DNA of 64,000 bases, from NCBI RefSeq assembly GCF_014196845.1, contig NZ_JACIEM010000007.1, forward strand, positions 124,001-188,000. Direction: 5' to 3'. Both the position numbers and the translations under genes were made by a program. Shown one piece after another: positions 46,913 to 56,379 of this stretch. Within the stretch, counting starts at the first letter, position 1. Each line of letters opens with the position of its first letter. A model generated the notes under the pieces. That model was not told where the DNA came from. It did no database searches and worked only from the letters and a program-made list of their open reading frames with translations. Source of the DNA: Aurantimonas endophytica (GTDB lineage Bacteria > Pseudomonadota > Alphaproteobacteria > Rhizobiales > Rhizobiaceae).

Positions 46913-47843
46913 GGGTGATCACCGACAGCACCGTCGAGACCAGGATGGTGGTGGCGGCGAGGCGTTCGCCGGAGCCGAAATGCACCGCCAGCAGATAGGC
47001 GTTGACGCCGACCGGCGAGGCGGCGGTGATGACCGCGCCCTTCAGCCAGAGCGGCGGCAGGCCGAAGGCGGTGCCGGCGGCGAAGACGAGGGCCGGCATG
47101 ACCAGCAAGGACAAAGTCGAGACGATGGCCGACGACAGGATGTCGCCGCGCAGGCCGTAGCGGGTCAGCGACATGCCGAGCGAGAACAAGGCCAACGGGC
47201 CGGCGGTGCCGGCGAGCAGCCGCGTCACCTCGTCGAGATGGGATTCGAGCTCCAGGCCGGTCAGCCGCCAGGCGGCGCCGGCGAGGATGCCGATGACAAG
47301 GGCGCTGGTGGCGAGGTTCTTCGCGACGCGGGCGAGGGTGCGGGCGAGCGAGACGGTCGGGGGCGCGGTGCCGGCCGCGCGGGCGTCGAGCAGCGCGGCG
47401 CGCTCGATCAAGAGCGACGAGGCGATCATCATGACCGGCAGATGAATCGAGATGATCAGCAGCAGCGGCTCGAGGCCGGCGTCGCCATAGGCGCGCTGGA
47501 GGGCGGGAATGGCGACGAAGACGGTGTTGGCGAAGCTCGCCGAGATGCCGGCGATGACGCCGCGGCGGTGGTCGGATGCGGTGAAGCGGCGCACGAGCAG
47601 CGTGGCGGCGGTCCAGGTGATCGCGACGGCGCCGAAATAGGCGAGCCAGAGAAAGAGCGGGTTGGCGGCGCCGAAATCGGCGGTGGCGAGGGTGCGGAAC
47701 AGGAGGAGCGGCACGGCGACGACGAAGACGAAGCGGGCGAGGGCGTCGCCGGTGGCGGCGGGGAGGAGCTTGGCCCTGGCCATCAGGAAGCCGATGGCGA
47801 TCAGGCTGAAGATCGGGACGATGACGTTGAGGATGGTCTGCAT
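46884..47843 (-). CDS. AEC family transporter
   Basis: About 319 aa with ten predicted helices in two inverted halves. It starts MQTILNVIVPIFSLIAIGFL and carries FANTVFVAIPALQRAYGD and PVGVNAYLLAVHFGSGERLA, characteristic of the auxin-efflux-carrier superfamily. The family exports or exchanges auxin-like compounds, malonate or other carboxylates; the substrate is not evident. An in-frame ATG nine codons earlier is possible. Its 3' end overlaps gluQ-RS on the opposite strand. Confidence 0.9.
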   Translation of the reverse strand: MQTILNVIVPIFSLIAIGFLMARAKLLPAATGDALARFVFVVAVPLLLFRTLATADFGAANPLFLWLAYFGAVAITWTAATLLVRRFTASDHRRGVIAGISASFANTVFVAIPALQRAYGDAGLEPLLLIISIHLPVMMIASSLLIERAALLDARAAGTAPPTVSLARTLARVAKNLATSALVIGILAGAAWRLTGLELESHLDEVTRLLAGTAGPLALFSLGMSLTRYGLRGDILSSAIVSTLSLLVMPALVFAAGTAFGLPPLWLKGAVITAASPVGVNAYLLAVHFGSGERLAATTILVSTVLSVITLSLWLIVLG

Positions 47844-48044
47844 GCGGGGCCCGCCGGCAAGGGGTCCCATGGTCGATAGACCCCCGGCGGGGCGAAACGC
47901 AAATCGGCGGCGGCCGCAACGTCGGGCAGGAAAGACGGGAAGCTGGGTTCCGGCGGGGCGCTTCGCCTGCTATCGGGACGCCGTCGGCCGTCCGGCCGGT
48001 CCCGTCACGGCGCCGCAAAGGCGCCGCCCGCGAAAGCGCCCATC

Positions 48045-48935
48045 TTGAAACGGCTTCTCGTCTTCTTCCCCGCTTTGTTCGTGCTGCTCTGGTCGACCGG
48101 CTTCATCGGCGCGCGCTATGCGATGCCGCATGCCGAGCCGTTCACGTTCCTCACCATGCGCTACGCCCTGGCGCTGGCGCTGCTCGGGGCGCTGGCGGTG
48201 ATGACCTCGGCGCCGTGGCCCAGATGGCGGCCGGCGAGCCATGCGATGATCGCCGGCAGCCTGATCCACGGCGTCTATCTCGGCGGCGTGTTCTATGCGG
48301 TGCGGCACGGGCTCAATGCCGGGATCGCGGCGCTGATCGTCGGGCTGCAGCCGATCCTGACGACGATTCTGGCCGCCAGCTTCCTCGGCGAGAAGGTCCG
48401 GCCGCGTCATTATGTGGGCCTGGCGCTCGGGCTTGTGGGCGTCGCGCTGGTGATCCTGCCGAAGCTCGGCGGCGCCGGGGCGTACGGGTTCCAGACGCTG
48501 GCGCCGGTGTTCCTGTCGGCGATCGCCATCTCGGTCGGCTCGGTCTGGCAGAAGCGCTTCGTCGGCGGGGTGGATCTGCGCACCGGCACGGCCCTGCAAT
48601 ATCTCGGCGCGCTGGTCCCGACGCTGATCCTGGCGCTCGCCACCGAGACGATGGTGGTCGACTGGACGGGCGAGCTGGTGTTCGCGCTGGTCTGGCTGGT
48701 GCTGGTGCTGTCGATCGGGGCGATCTTCCTGATGCTGTATCTGATCCGCGAGGGCGCGGTGTCGCGGGTGGCGTCGCTGATGTACCTGGTGCCGGGCGTC
48801 ACGGCGGTGATGGCGTATCTCCTGTTCGGCGAGACGCTGCAGCCGGTGCAACTCGCCGGCCTCGCGCTGGCCGGGATCGGCGTCGCGGCGGCGACGCACC
48901 AGCGGGGGCCCAAGGTGCTGCCGCCGCCCTCCTGA
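48045..48935 (+). CDS. EamA/DMT family transporter
   Basis: A 296-aa, ten-helix drug/metabolite transporter of the EamA (RhaT) family with the duplicated five-helix unit: LLWSTGFIGARYAMPHAEPF in the first half, YLVPGVTAVMAYLLFGETLQ in the second. A TTG at 48045 directly before KRLLVFFPA is the only sensible start, as no ATG lies nearby. The substrate is unknown. Confidence 0.9.
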   Translation: MKRLLVFFPALFVLLWSTGFIGARYAMPHAEPFTFLTMRYALALALLGALAVMTSAPWPRWRPASHAMIAGSLIHGVYLGGVFYAVRHGLNAGIAALIVGLQPILTTILAASFLGEKVRPRHYVGLALGLVGVALVILPKLGGAGAYGFQTLAPVFLSAIAISVGSVWQKRFVGGVDLRTGTALQYLGALVPTLILALATETMVVDWTGELVFALVWLVLVLSIGAIFLMLYLIREGAVSRVASLMYLVPGVTAVMAYLLFGETLQPVQLAGLALAGIGVAAATHQRGPKVLPPPS

Positions 48936-49030
48936 GCGCGGCCGATCGCCGCCCGCCGGGCTTGCGCCTCGCGCCGTGGCGCGAGCTGCCTATATGAAGA
49001 ACTCAGCATCGAAACCGCCGAAAGGCCGGC

Positions 49031-49219
49031 ATGTCCGATTTCCTCACCTATCTCGCCCTCCTCGTGATGATCGCCACGGCCGGCGTGCTGCTCGCCGGGC
49101 TGTTCAACATGATGCGGGCCGGCGACGGCAACCGCTCGCAGAAGCTGATGCGCGCCCGCGTCATGCTGCAGGGCGTCGCGGTGATCCTCATCGTCGGCGT
49201 GCTGCTGCTGGCGCGGTAA
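49031..49219 (+). CDS. Twin transmembrane (HIG1-type) small protein
   Basis: A 62-aa protein with two helices (LTYLALLVMIATAGVLLAGL and QGVAVILIVGVLLLAR) joined by a polar loop containing RSQKLMRARV, the HIG1 pattern also called twin transmembrane protein. HIG1 proteins associate with respiratory complexes in eukaryotes; the bacterial role is open. In many Hyphomicrobiales, as I recall, it is next to the PduO gene; here a restriction island separates them. Confidence 0.88.
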   Translation: MSDFLTYLALLVMIATAGVLLAGLFNMMRAGDGNRSQKLMRARVMLQGVAVILIVGVLLLAR

Positions 49220-50034
49220 CCTCTCCTTCGGCTTTGGGTCTGGGCGTCTGCCGTTGGCGGCGCTCGGCGGGTTGCGCGCGCACCCTCATCCGGCGCTTCG
49301 CGCCACCTTCTCCCCGCTGGGGAGAAGAAGGGAGCCCGTTCCGGCGCCGTTTTCGCAGACGCCATTTCTTTGGCGACGCTGGCGGAAGCTCGCCATTCCT
49401 CTCCCGCTTGCGGGAGAGGGTGGATGCGAGCGGGAGCGAGCAGACGGGTGAGGGTGTTTGCCACCAACCTTTCTCCATAGCCCGGGGTCCCCGCCAGCGA
49501 CGAGCGCAGCGAGGGGGAGGGGCAGCGAGTCTCTGTCCCGTCCGTCGCGGCTTCGCCGCTCACTGACGGGCCCCTGGCCGTTTCGTCTTCGACGAAACAG
49601 GCTGCGGGATGCCGCAGGCCAACCCTGCGACGTATTTAGCGTCATGCGGTTCGCCTCCGGCATCCCGCGCGGCGTTTGACCATCCCCTCGCCACGTGATC
49701 CGCCCGGAGGCGGCTAGCGTGTGGCCGGCTCTTCGCGCCCGGGGGCGCTCAAGCGGACCGATCCGCAGCCCTCTCATAGTGGAGGACGGTCCGGCGGCTC
49801 GAAGGGCGGTCCGGGCCGAAGCTTCTCCGGAAGAAGCCCCGTCGCGGCCGCCGCCCGCCGGCCCCCGAACGATCCCGGTGATCATTCGCGCCCGTTTCGC
49901 GGGCCGGCGGTGAGGGGAGTATGCGGGGGGTGTGGGAGGTGGGGATAAGTTTTTTTCGAGTTACACAACCCACTGGACGAGAGGTGCAGCCTAGTTCATT
50001 ATATATTTAAATAATGGCAATTAAGGCGTGTGTC
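49220..50034. other. Repeat-filled gap before the restriction island
   Basis: About 800 bases holding the REP-like repeat at 49281-49455, a hairpin GTTTCGTCTTCGACGAAAC at 49579-49597, and at the right end an abrupt change to AT-rich sequence (TATATATTTAAATAATGG near 50000). That change marks the left boundary of the restriction island and probably its promoter. Confidence 0.55.
49281..49455. repeat. REP-like palindromic intergenic repeat
   Basis: ACCCTCATCCGGCGCTTCGC...CACCTTCTCCCC followed by GGGGAGAAG, and then CTCTCCCGCTTGCGGGAGAG...GGGTGAGGGTG in opposite sense. This wording is typical of abundant dispersed palindromic repeats in Rhizobiales genomes. No coding potential. Confidence 0.7.
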
Positions 50035-50223
50035 ATGTCTCGCAACGAAGACGAGCAGGTCGTTCAATTCATGGTCTCTCCAAGAATCAAAAAAGCAATT
50101 AAATCGCTTGCGTTGGAGCGGGACGAAACGATTCGGACCTTGATCCTTCGGTCTCTAAGGGATTCTGGTCTGCATTTAGACGATGAAGAGCTCATTGATC
50201 GGCGAAAGGGCGTCGCTCGATGA
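50035..50223 (+). CDS. Small RHH-like protein heading the restriction island
   Basis: A 62-aa protein (MSRNEDEQVVQFMVSPRIKK...). A short beta strand (VVQFMVS) followed by two helices (RIKKAIKSLALERDETIRTL) suggests a ribbon-helix-helix DNA-binding fold, as in antitoxin or controller proteins. Its stop overlaps the methyltransferase start (ATGA). The ATG at 50035 has AAGG upstream; an ATG seven codons earlier lacks one. It may act as an autoregulatory controller; no target is identified. Confidence 0.65.
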   Translation: MSRNEDEQVVQFMVSPRIKKAIKSLALERDETIRTLILRSLRDSGLHLDDEELIDRRKGVAR

Positions 50224-51266
50224 GCGCCAGCAATGCGCCCGCCTCGGTCGTGGATATCTTTTGCGGAGCTGGCGGGCTCTCCTACGGATTCCTCGATGAA
50301 GGGTTCAGTGTTGTGGCTGGCATCGACGTCGATGAGGGCTGCCGTCATCCATACACAAAAAATCTTGGAGCCCCATTTCTTCGACGGGACGTCGCCGAAA
50401 TAGAGGCAAAAGAGATCTGCGATTTGTTCGTGCCCAACCTTCCGAGGGTTTTGGTCGGCTGCGCCCCCTGCCAGCCCTTCTCAAGCTACAACCAAAAAAA
50501 CGACGATCCAAAATGGCAGTTGCTGCGAGAATTCGCTCGGCTGATAGTAGATATCCAGCCAGATATTGTTTCCATGGAGAATGTTCCCCGCCTCCTAACT
50601 TTTAAGGGTGGGTTGGTTTTCCAGGAGTTTGTTCGGACGCTGCGAGCCGCAGGCTACGAGGTCAATTTCGATATTCTTTACGGGCCCGATTTCGGGATGG
50701 CGCAGTCGCGATCCCGTCTCGTTCTTCTAGCTGCCAAGGGCGTGGGGCCTGAACTCCCCATGCCAACACATAAAGATGGCTATCGGACGGTTGCAGACGA
50801 GATAGCAGATTTATCTCCCTTGGGCGCGGGAGAAGTGGATCCAACGGATCGCTTACACCGAACGAGCAAGTTGAGCGAAGTAAATTTACAAAGAATTCGT
50901 GCCTCGAAGCCCGGCGGAACCTGGCGAGATTGGCCTAGAGACCTTATTGCAGGATGTCACCAAGAGGAGCGTGGTCGGGGCTACTCCTCCGTGTATGGGC
51001 GCATGGTTCTTGATAAGCCTTCTCCCACAATCACCACGCAGTTTTATGGGTTCGGTAACGGTCGATTTGGTCACCCTATACAAGACCGTGCTCTCTCCCT
51101 CAGAGAAGGCGCCATGCTCCAAGGTTTTCCTCGAGATTATTCATTCTTACCCGATGAAACAGAGGTTTCCTTTAAGACGATCGGGCGAATGATCGGAAAC
51201 GCCGTGCCTGTACAGCTGGCGCGGGCAATCGCACGCGCTGTTCAAAAGCATTTGGCGGGAAATTAA
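50220..51266 (+). CDS. C5-cytosine DNA methyltransferase (Dcm-type)
   Basis: A 348-aa m5C methyltransferase. Motif I VVDIFCGAGGLSYGF, motif IV VGCAPCQPFSSY with the catalytic Cys, motif VI SMENVPRLL, motif VIII AQSRSRLVLLA, and motif X IGRMIGNAVPVQLARAIARA. The target-recognition region (between VIII and IX) is fairly short. Codon and base usage are visibly more AT-rich than in the flanks. Its stop overlaps the ATPase start (TAATG). The recognition sequence cannot be read from the sequence; Vsr downstream suits m5C-to-T repair. Confidence 0.95.
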   Translation: MSASNAPASVVDIFCGAGGLSYGFLDEGFSVVAGIDVDEGCRHPYTKNLGAPFLRRDVAEIEAKEICDLFVPNLPRVLVGCAPCQPFSSYNQKNDDPKWQLLREFARLIVDIQPDIVSMENVPRLLTFKGGLVFQEFVRTLRAAGYEVNFDILYGPDFGMAQSRSRLVLLAAKGVGPELPMPTHKDGYRTVADEIADLSPLGAGEVDPTDRLHRTSKLSEVNLQRIRASKPGGTWRDWPRDLIAGCHQEERGRGYSSVYGRMVLDKPSPTITTQFYGFGNGRFGHPIQDRALSLREGAMLQGFPRDYSFLPDETEVSFKTIGRMIGNAVPVQLARAIARAVQKHLAGN

Positions 51267-53260
51267 TGTCTCAATTGCGCAAGCTTCAGATGAAGATCAG
51301 CCTAAATGCTCTCGAGCATCTTGGCATGAACCTCTACAGTAACGTTCCCGCCGTCTTATCAGAGGTCGTGGCGAACGCTTGGGATGCGGATGCGGCTAAG
51401 GTGAAGATCCAACTCGACAAGAGCGCAGAGCGGATCGTTATCGACGATGACGGAACGGGCATGACCCGTGACGAAGTCATTGAGCGGTTCCTCACAGTAG
51501 GATTTCGGCGGCGCACTACTCTTGGCGACCAGACCGAAAAAGGTCGTCGACCTATGGGGCGTAAAGGCATCGGCAAGCTGTCGACCTTTTCCATCGCGCG
51601 GGTTGTGGAAGTCTATACGGAACGGGGCGGTGAGCGGACCTCGTTCCAGATGGATCGGGAGGCAATACGAGAAAAGATTGAGAACGCAGACAACGAGCTT
51701 TACGAACCGGTCGAACTGCAAGATTGGCCTGCGGACCATCCGGGCGGAACGCGGATCGTGCTCTCAGACCTAGCAAAGAGTTTGACCAAGCTCACTGACG
51801 CTGGATTGCGAAGGCGGGTCGCCCGGAGATTTTCGATTATCGGACCGAGGCACGGCTTCGTCGTATCTGTGAATGGGAAGGATATCACAGCTGCAGACCG
51901 CGGATACCATGGAGCCTTAGAATACCTTTGGATTTATGGTAAGCAAAATGAGGTCGTTACGCTTGCTAATAACTTGAAGCGTACGGCGGACGACCGGACT
52001 GCAAATGTGGCGGAACGCCTTAAGAGTTCTAGTCTTTCCTTAAAAGGTTGGATTGGTACTGTCGAAAGCCCAGGTCAATTAAAAGATGAGGAAGGCGACA
52101 ATCTCAACCGTATCGCTATTTTCATGCGGGGAAAGCTCGCGCAAGAAGATATGCTTGATGACTTTGGGCAGAAAGAGATTTATGCAGACTATCTGATTGG
52201 AGAGCTTCATTGTGATGAGCTGGATCTGGCGGCTGAGGCGGATATTGCGACGAGTAGTCGTCAGTCACTTAAGCAAGATGATCCGCGTTATGAAACTCTG
52301 AGATCTACGGTTCTTTCTGAGCTCCGTTACATAGCCAGCCAATGGAGCGAGCGACGCCGCGAAGATGGCACGAAATTTGCGCGCACAGTGCCGGCGGTGG
52401 CGGAGTGGCTCGACAGCTTAGAGGGGGATACTAAGAAGCAGGCTCAAAAGTGGGTTGGGCGGCTGAATGAGATTCGCTCTGACAAAGACAACGACCGAAA
52501 GGAGCTTCTCAAGGCGTCGATTTTAGCGTTTGAGAGTTATCGTCAGCGCCAGCAGTTGAGCATGCTGGATAAGATGAGTGTTGACAGTGTCGCGGCTGTT
52601 CTCCCGATTTTCAAAGATATCGACTCTTTAGAACTTAGCTACTACGGGCAGATTGTCAATTTGCGCCTCGGCGTGGTCCGTAAGCTTCAAGAGATGATGC
52701 GCACAGACGTAAAAGAAAAGATCATACAACAGCATGTTTTTGATCATCTTTGGCTAATCGATCCTTCTTGGGAGCGCGCTAAAGGGACAGAAAATCTTGA
52801 GACAAAGATTGGAGAATTTCTGAAAGGGGACACGGCTAAGTTAAACAGCGCCGAGAAAAAGGGGCGGATAGATATAGCCTATCGAACTGCTTCTGGATCC
52901 CATGTCATCATTGAATTGAAGCGGGCTTCTGTCGCGACATCAGTTGATAAGCTAGCTGCTCAGGTTCGGAAGTATCGTAATGGCGTGCGAAAAATCATCG
53001 AGGAAAGCGACTATGCCGGCTGGCCGATTCAGATCGTTTGCTTGGTCGGCAATCCGCCTCCTGAGTGGAATGAGCGAAATGGACAACAGGAGGTAAAGGA
53101 AACACTAGCGACGGTGGACGCTAGATTGGTGTTCTACGACCAGCTGGTCGACAACGCACAGAGGTCCTATGCGGACTATCTTGAGGCGCATAAAAAAACA
53201 GATCGCCTGTGGGATGTTTTCAAGTCGATCGACGACTTTGTGCCGACGCAGCAATCATAA
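51266..53260 (+). CDS. MORC/MutL-like GHKL ATPase with C-terminal nuclease-like domain
   Basis: A 664-aa protein. N-terminal GHKL ATPase: N-box AVLSEVVANAWDADA, G1 IDDDGTGM and G2 RRPMGRKGIGKLSTFSIA, as in MutL/MORC/Hsp90 ATPases. A long central helical region follows. Near the C-terminus GRIDIAYRTASGSHVIIELKRAS has the D...ExK pattern (Asp, then Glu-x-Lys) of PD-(D/E)xK nucleases. This fits the MutL-like ATPases that Iyer, Abhiman and Aravind described within restriction-modification operons as relatives of eukaryotic MORC. I infer it to be the restriction subunit. Confidence 0.88.
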   Translation: MSQLRKLQMKISLNALEHLGMNLYSNVPAVLSEVVANAWDADAAKVKIQLDKSAERIVIDDDGTGMTRDEVIERFLTVGFRRRTTLGDQTEKGRRPMGRKGIGKLSTFSIARVVEVYTERGGERTSFQMDREAIREKIENADNELYEPVELQDWPADHPGGTRIVLSDLAKSLTKLTDAGLRRRVARRFSIIGPRHGFVVSVNGKDITAADRGYHGALEYLWIYGKQNEVVTLANNLKRTADDRTANVAERLKSSSLSLKGWIGTVESPGQLKDEEGDNLNRIAIFMRGKLAQEDMLDDFGQKEIYADYLIGELHCDELDLAAEADIATSSRQSLKQDDPRYETLRSTVLSELRYIASQWSERRREDGTKFARTVPAVAEWLDSLEGDTKKQAQKWVGRLNEIRSDKDNDRKELLKASILAFESYRQRQQLSMLDKMSVDSVAAVLPIFKDIDSLELSYYGQIVNLRLGVVRKLQEMMRTDVKEKIIQQHVFDHLWLIDPSWERAKGTENLETKIGEFLKGDTAKLNSAEKKGRIDIAYRTASGSHVIIELKRASVATSVDKLAAQVRKYRNGVRKIIEESDYAGWPIQIVCLVGNPPPEWNERNGQQEVKETLATVDARLVFYDQLVDNAQRSYADYLEAHKKTDRLWDVFKSIDDFVPTQQS

Positions 53261-53262
53261 TC

Positions 53263-53700
53263 ATGGGTAGAATTGACGAGCTTTCCGTTGATCCCTTGCG
53301 TTCGCGCATCATGCGGAGCGTAGGATCGAAAAAGACCAAGCCGGAAATGTTAGTCAGACGGGCCCTTCACACCATCGGTTACCGTTTCCGGACTAATTCA
53401 AAAGCACTGCCTGGCTCGCCGGATCTGGCCTTCACTGCTCGCAAGAAGGCTATTTTCGTTCACGGGTGCTTTTGGCACCGTCATTCGAATTGTCGCCTTG
53501 CAACGACACCCAAGACGCGTGCTGAATTTTGGGAAAACAAGTTTAGTCACAACGTGGAGCGAGATGCTCGAAAAGTAGCTGAGCTTGAAAGTCTGGGTTG
53601 GGAGGTCATTGCCGTTTGGGAGTGCGAAACGCGTCAGATGGACACCGTTTTGCCGCGCGTTGTCGAATTCTTGGGCAAGCCGAGGGTTATGGAGCGCTAA
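53263..53700 (+). CDS. vsr: Very short patch repair endonuclease Vsr
   Basis: A 145-aa T:G mismatch endonuclease that nicks 5' of the T arising by deamination of m5C. Family landmarks: RSRIMRSVGSKKTKPEMLVR, YRFRTNSKALPGSPDLAF (catalytic Asp in SPDLAF), AIFVHGCFWHRHSNCRLATT (zinc/His residues) and WENKFSHNVERDARKVAEL. The ATG at 53263 lies 2 bases after the ATPase stop, completing a four-gene operon. It limits mutation at the cognate methylation site. Confidence 0.95.
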   Translation: MGRIDELSVDPLRSRIMRSVGSKKTKPEMLVRRALHTIGYRFRTNSKALPGSPDLAFTARKKAIFVHGCFWHRHSNCRLATTPKTRAEFWENKFSHNVERDARKVAELESLGWEVIAVWECETRQMDTVLPRVVEFLGKPRVMER

Positions 53701-53765
53701 CCAGCCGCACCACCCCCTGTCTCGCATCCTCCCGCGCCCTACGTCGCCGGAAAACCGGAGACAGC

Positions 53766-54332
53766 ATGGTCAAGCTCAACAAGATTTACACGCGCACCGG
53801 CGATGCCGGGGAGACCGGGCTCGGCAATGGCGAGCGGCGGCTGAAATCGGATCTGCGGGTCGAGACCTATGGGACGGTGGACGAGCTGAACGCGGTGATC
53901 GGGCTGGCGCGCCTCTCCGCCGAGCCCGAACTCGATGCGATGCTGGCGCGGATCCAGAACGAATTGTTCGATCTCGGCGCGGAGCTGGCGACGCCGCTGA
54001 CCGGCGAGCCTCTCGGCTACGAGCCGCTGAAGATCATCGCCTCGCAGGTCGAGCGGCTGGAGCGCGAGATCGACGCGATGAACGCGAAGCTGGAGCCGCT
54101 GAAGAGCTTCGTGCTGCCGGCAGGGTCGGCGGCGGCGGCGCATCTGCATCTGGCGCGCACCGTGGCGCGGCGGGCCGAGCGGCTGATGGTGGCGCTGGGG
54201 CGGGTCGAGACCGTCGAGGCCGTGGCGCTCGCCTATGTCAACCGGCTGTCGGACCATCTGTTCGTGGCGGCGCGCATCGCCAACGAAGACGGGCGGGCGG
54301 ACGTGCTCTGGGTGCCGGGGCAGAGCCGGTAG
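53766..54332 (+). CDS. PduO-type cob(I)yrinic acid a,c-diamide adenosyltransferase
   Basis: A 188-aa ATP:co(I)rrinoid adenosyltransferase making adenosylcobalamin. MVKLNKIYTRTGDAGETGLG is the PduO N-terminal ATP-binding signature; YGTVDELNAVIGLAR and SFVLPAGSAAAAHLHLARTV, then RLSDHLFVAARIAN, complete the family. It follows the restriction island and precedes etfB, consistent with the usual core order. Confidence 0.95.
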   Translation: MVKLNKIYTRTGDAGETGLGNGERRLKSDLRVETYGTVDELNAVIGLARLSAEPELDAMLARIQNELFDLGAELATPLTGEPLGYEPLKIIASQVERLEREIDAMNAKLEPLKSFVLPAGSAAAAHLHLARTVARRAERLMVALGRVETVEAVALAYVNRLSDHLFVAARIANEDGRADVLWVPGQSR

Positions 54333-54607
54333 CGGGCAGGCGGACGGGCGCCGTGGCCGGCGGGGCGGCGGTGTCAGCCGGGGGCCGTGCGGCGGGGTTC
54401 GTCGGCGCGGGACGGCCGGGGGCGGATGCGGCGCGAAAGCGGGGCTTGAAAGATGCGGGCCGGGGCGTCACTAAGCCGGCAGGCACAGACGTCGCTTTGA
54501 CGATTACGTAAGAATCCGATATCGCGTCGGGCAGATAAAGGCCTCGGCCGAAGCGCTGCGCCAGGCCTGGGCGGCCCGCTGCGGGCCGAGCAAGGGAGAG
54601 CATCCGC

Positions 54608-55357
54608 ATGAAGGTCCTCGTCGCCGTCAAGCGCGTGGTCGACTACAACGTCAAGATCCGGGTCAAGCCGGACGGCACGGGCGTCGACCTCGCCAACGTC
54701 AAGATGAGCATGAACCCGTTCGACGAGATCGCCGTCGAGGCGGCGATCCGGCTGAAGGAAGCCGGCACGGTCACCGAGATCGTCGCCGTCTCCGTCGGGC
54801 CTCAGCAGGCGCAGGAGACGATCCGCACGGCGCTCGCGATGGGCGCCGACCGCGGCATCCTGGTCAAGACCGACCAGCCGACCGAGCCGCTGGCCGTGGC
54901 GAAGATCCTGAAGGGCGTGGTCGAGGAGGAGAAGCCCGACCTCGTCATCGTCGGCAAGCAGGCGATCGACGACGACTGCAACCAGACCGGCCAGATGCTG
55001 GCGGCGCTGCTCGGCTGGAGCCAGGGCACCTTCGCCAACAAGATCGAGGTGGCGGACGGCCGCGCGGTGGTGACGCGCGAGGTGGACGGCGGGCTGCAGG
55101 TGGTGGACCTGGTGCTGCCGGCGATCGTCACCACGGATCTCAGGCTCAACGAGCCGCGCTACGCCTCGCTGCCGAACATCATGAAGGCGAAGAAGAAGCC
55201 GCTCGAGGAGAAGACGCCGGAGAGCTACGGCGTCGACATTTCGCCGCGGCTGGAGATCATCAAGACCGCCGAGCCGAAGGGCCGCGACGCCGGCATCAAG
55301 GTGGCGAGCGTCGACGAGCTGATCGACAAGCTCAAGAACGAAGTCGGCCTGCTCTAA
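54608..55357 (+). CDS. etfB: Electron transfer flavoprotein subunit beta
   Basis: A 249-aa ETF beta subunit. [19 protein letters not shown], then [18 protein letters not shown], the signature [20 protein letters not shown] and [16 protein letters not shown], ending with [17 protein letters not shown]. It pairs with EtfA to form the FAD/AMP dimer that passes electrons from acyl-CoA and related dehydrogenases to ETF-quinone oxidoreductase. About 275 bases upstream contain no gene I can support. Confidence 0.97.
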   Translation: MKVLVAVKRVVDYNVKIRVKPDGTGVDLANVKMSMNPFDEIAVEAAIRLKEAGTVTEIVAVSVGPQQAQETIRTALAMGADRGILVKTDQPTEPLAVAKILKGVVEEEKPDLVIVGKQAIDDDCNQTGQMLAALLGWSQGTFANKIEVADGRAVVTREVDGGLQVVDLVLPAIVTTDLRLNEPRYASLPNIMKAKKKPLEEKTPESYGVDISPRLEIIKTAEPKGRDAGIKVASVDELIDKLKNEVGLL

Positions 55358-55380
55358 AGCGCCCTTCCAGGAGACAATCG

Positions 55381-56310
55381 ATGACCACGCTTCTCATCGC
55401 CGAACACGACAATGCGGCGCTTTCGGAACAGACGGCCAAGGCGCTGACCGCCGCCGCGCAGCTGGGCGGGGACGTGCATGTGCTCGTCGCGGGCTCGGGC
55501 TCGGCCGCGGTGGCGGAGGCTGCCGCGAAGCTCGCCGGCGTCGCCAAGGTGCTGCATGCCGATGGCGCGCCCTACGCCAACCAGCTGGCCGAGCCGCTGG
55601 CCGACCTCGTGGTGGGGCTGGCGGCGGGCTACGATGCCATCGTCGTGCCGGCGACGACCGGCGGCAAGAACGTCGCGCCGCGCATCGCCGCGCTGCTCGA
55701 CGTGATGCAGGTGTCGGACGTCACCAGCGTCGAGGGGCCCGACACGTTCGTGCGGCCGATCTATGCCGGCAACGCCATGCAGACGGTGAAGTCGCGCGAC
55801 GCCAAGAAGGTGATCACGGTGCGCACCTCGGCGTTCCAGGCGGCCGGCGAGGGCGGCTCGGCGCCGGTGGAAACGGTGGCGGCGGCGGGGGATCCGGGCC
55901 TGTCGCGCTTCGTCGAGGACCGGCTGGCGCACAGCGAGCGGCCGGAGCTGACCAGCGCCAAGATCATCCTCTCCGGCGGGCGGGCGCTCGGCTCGAAGGA
56001 GAAGTTCGAGGAATATCTCTTGCCGCTCGCCGACAAGCTGGGCGCGGCGATCGGCGCCTCGCGCGCCGCGGTGGACGCCGGCTACGCGCCGAACGACTGG
56101 CAGGTCGGCCAGACCGGAAAGGTGGTGGCGCCCGACCTCTACATCGCCGTCGGCATCTCCGGCGCCATCCAGCACCTCGCCGGCATGAAGGATTCCAAGG
56201 TGATCGTGGCGATCAACAAGGACGAGGAGGCGCCGATCTTCCAGGTCGCCGATTACGGCCTGGTCGGCGACCTGTTCCAGATACTGCCGGAGCTGAAGGA
56301 CAAGCTCTGA
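55381..56310 (+). CDS. etfA: Electron transfer flavoprotein subunit alpha
   Basis: A 309-aa ETF alpha subunit. Domain I begins [20 protein letters not shown]; the C-terminal FAD-binding domain carries [40 protein letters not shown] and [20 protein letters not shown]. It starts 23 bases after etfB in the same operon. Confidence 0.97.
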   Translation: MTTLLIAEHDNAALSEQTAKALTAAAQLGGDVHVLVAGSGSAAVAEAAAKLAGVAKVLHADGAPYANQLAEPLADLVVGLAAGYDAIVVPATTGGKNVAPRIAALLDVMQVSDVTSVEGPDTFVRPIYAGNAMQTVKSRDAKKVITVRTSAFQAAGEGGSAPVETVAAAGDPGLSRFVEDRLAHSERPELTSAKIILSGGRALGSKEKFEEYLLPLADKLGAAIGASRAAVDAGYAPNDWQVGQTGKVVAPDLYIAVGISGAIQHLAGMKDSKVIVAINKDEEAPIFQVADYGLVGDLFQILPELKDKL

Positions 56311-56379
56311 CGCGGCTTTGACGGGGTTTCGCCGCCCCGATAGGCTGGCAGCGGGGCGCGAGAGGAACGGGAATCCGCG

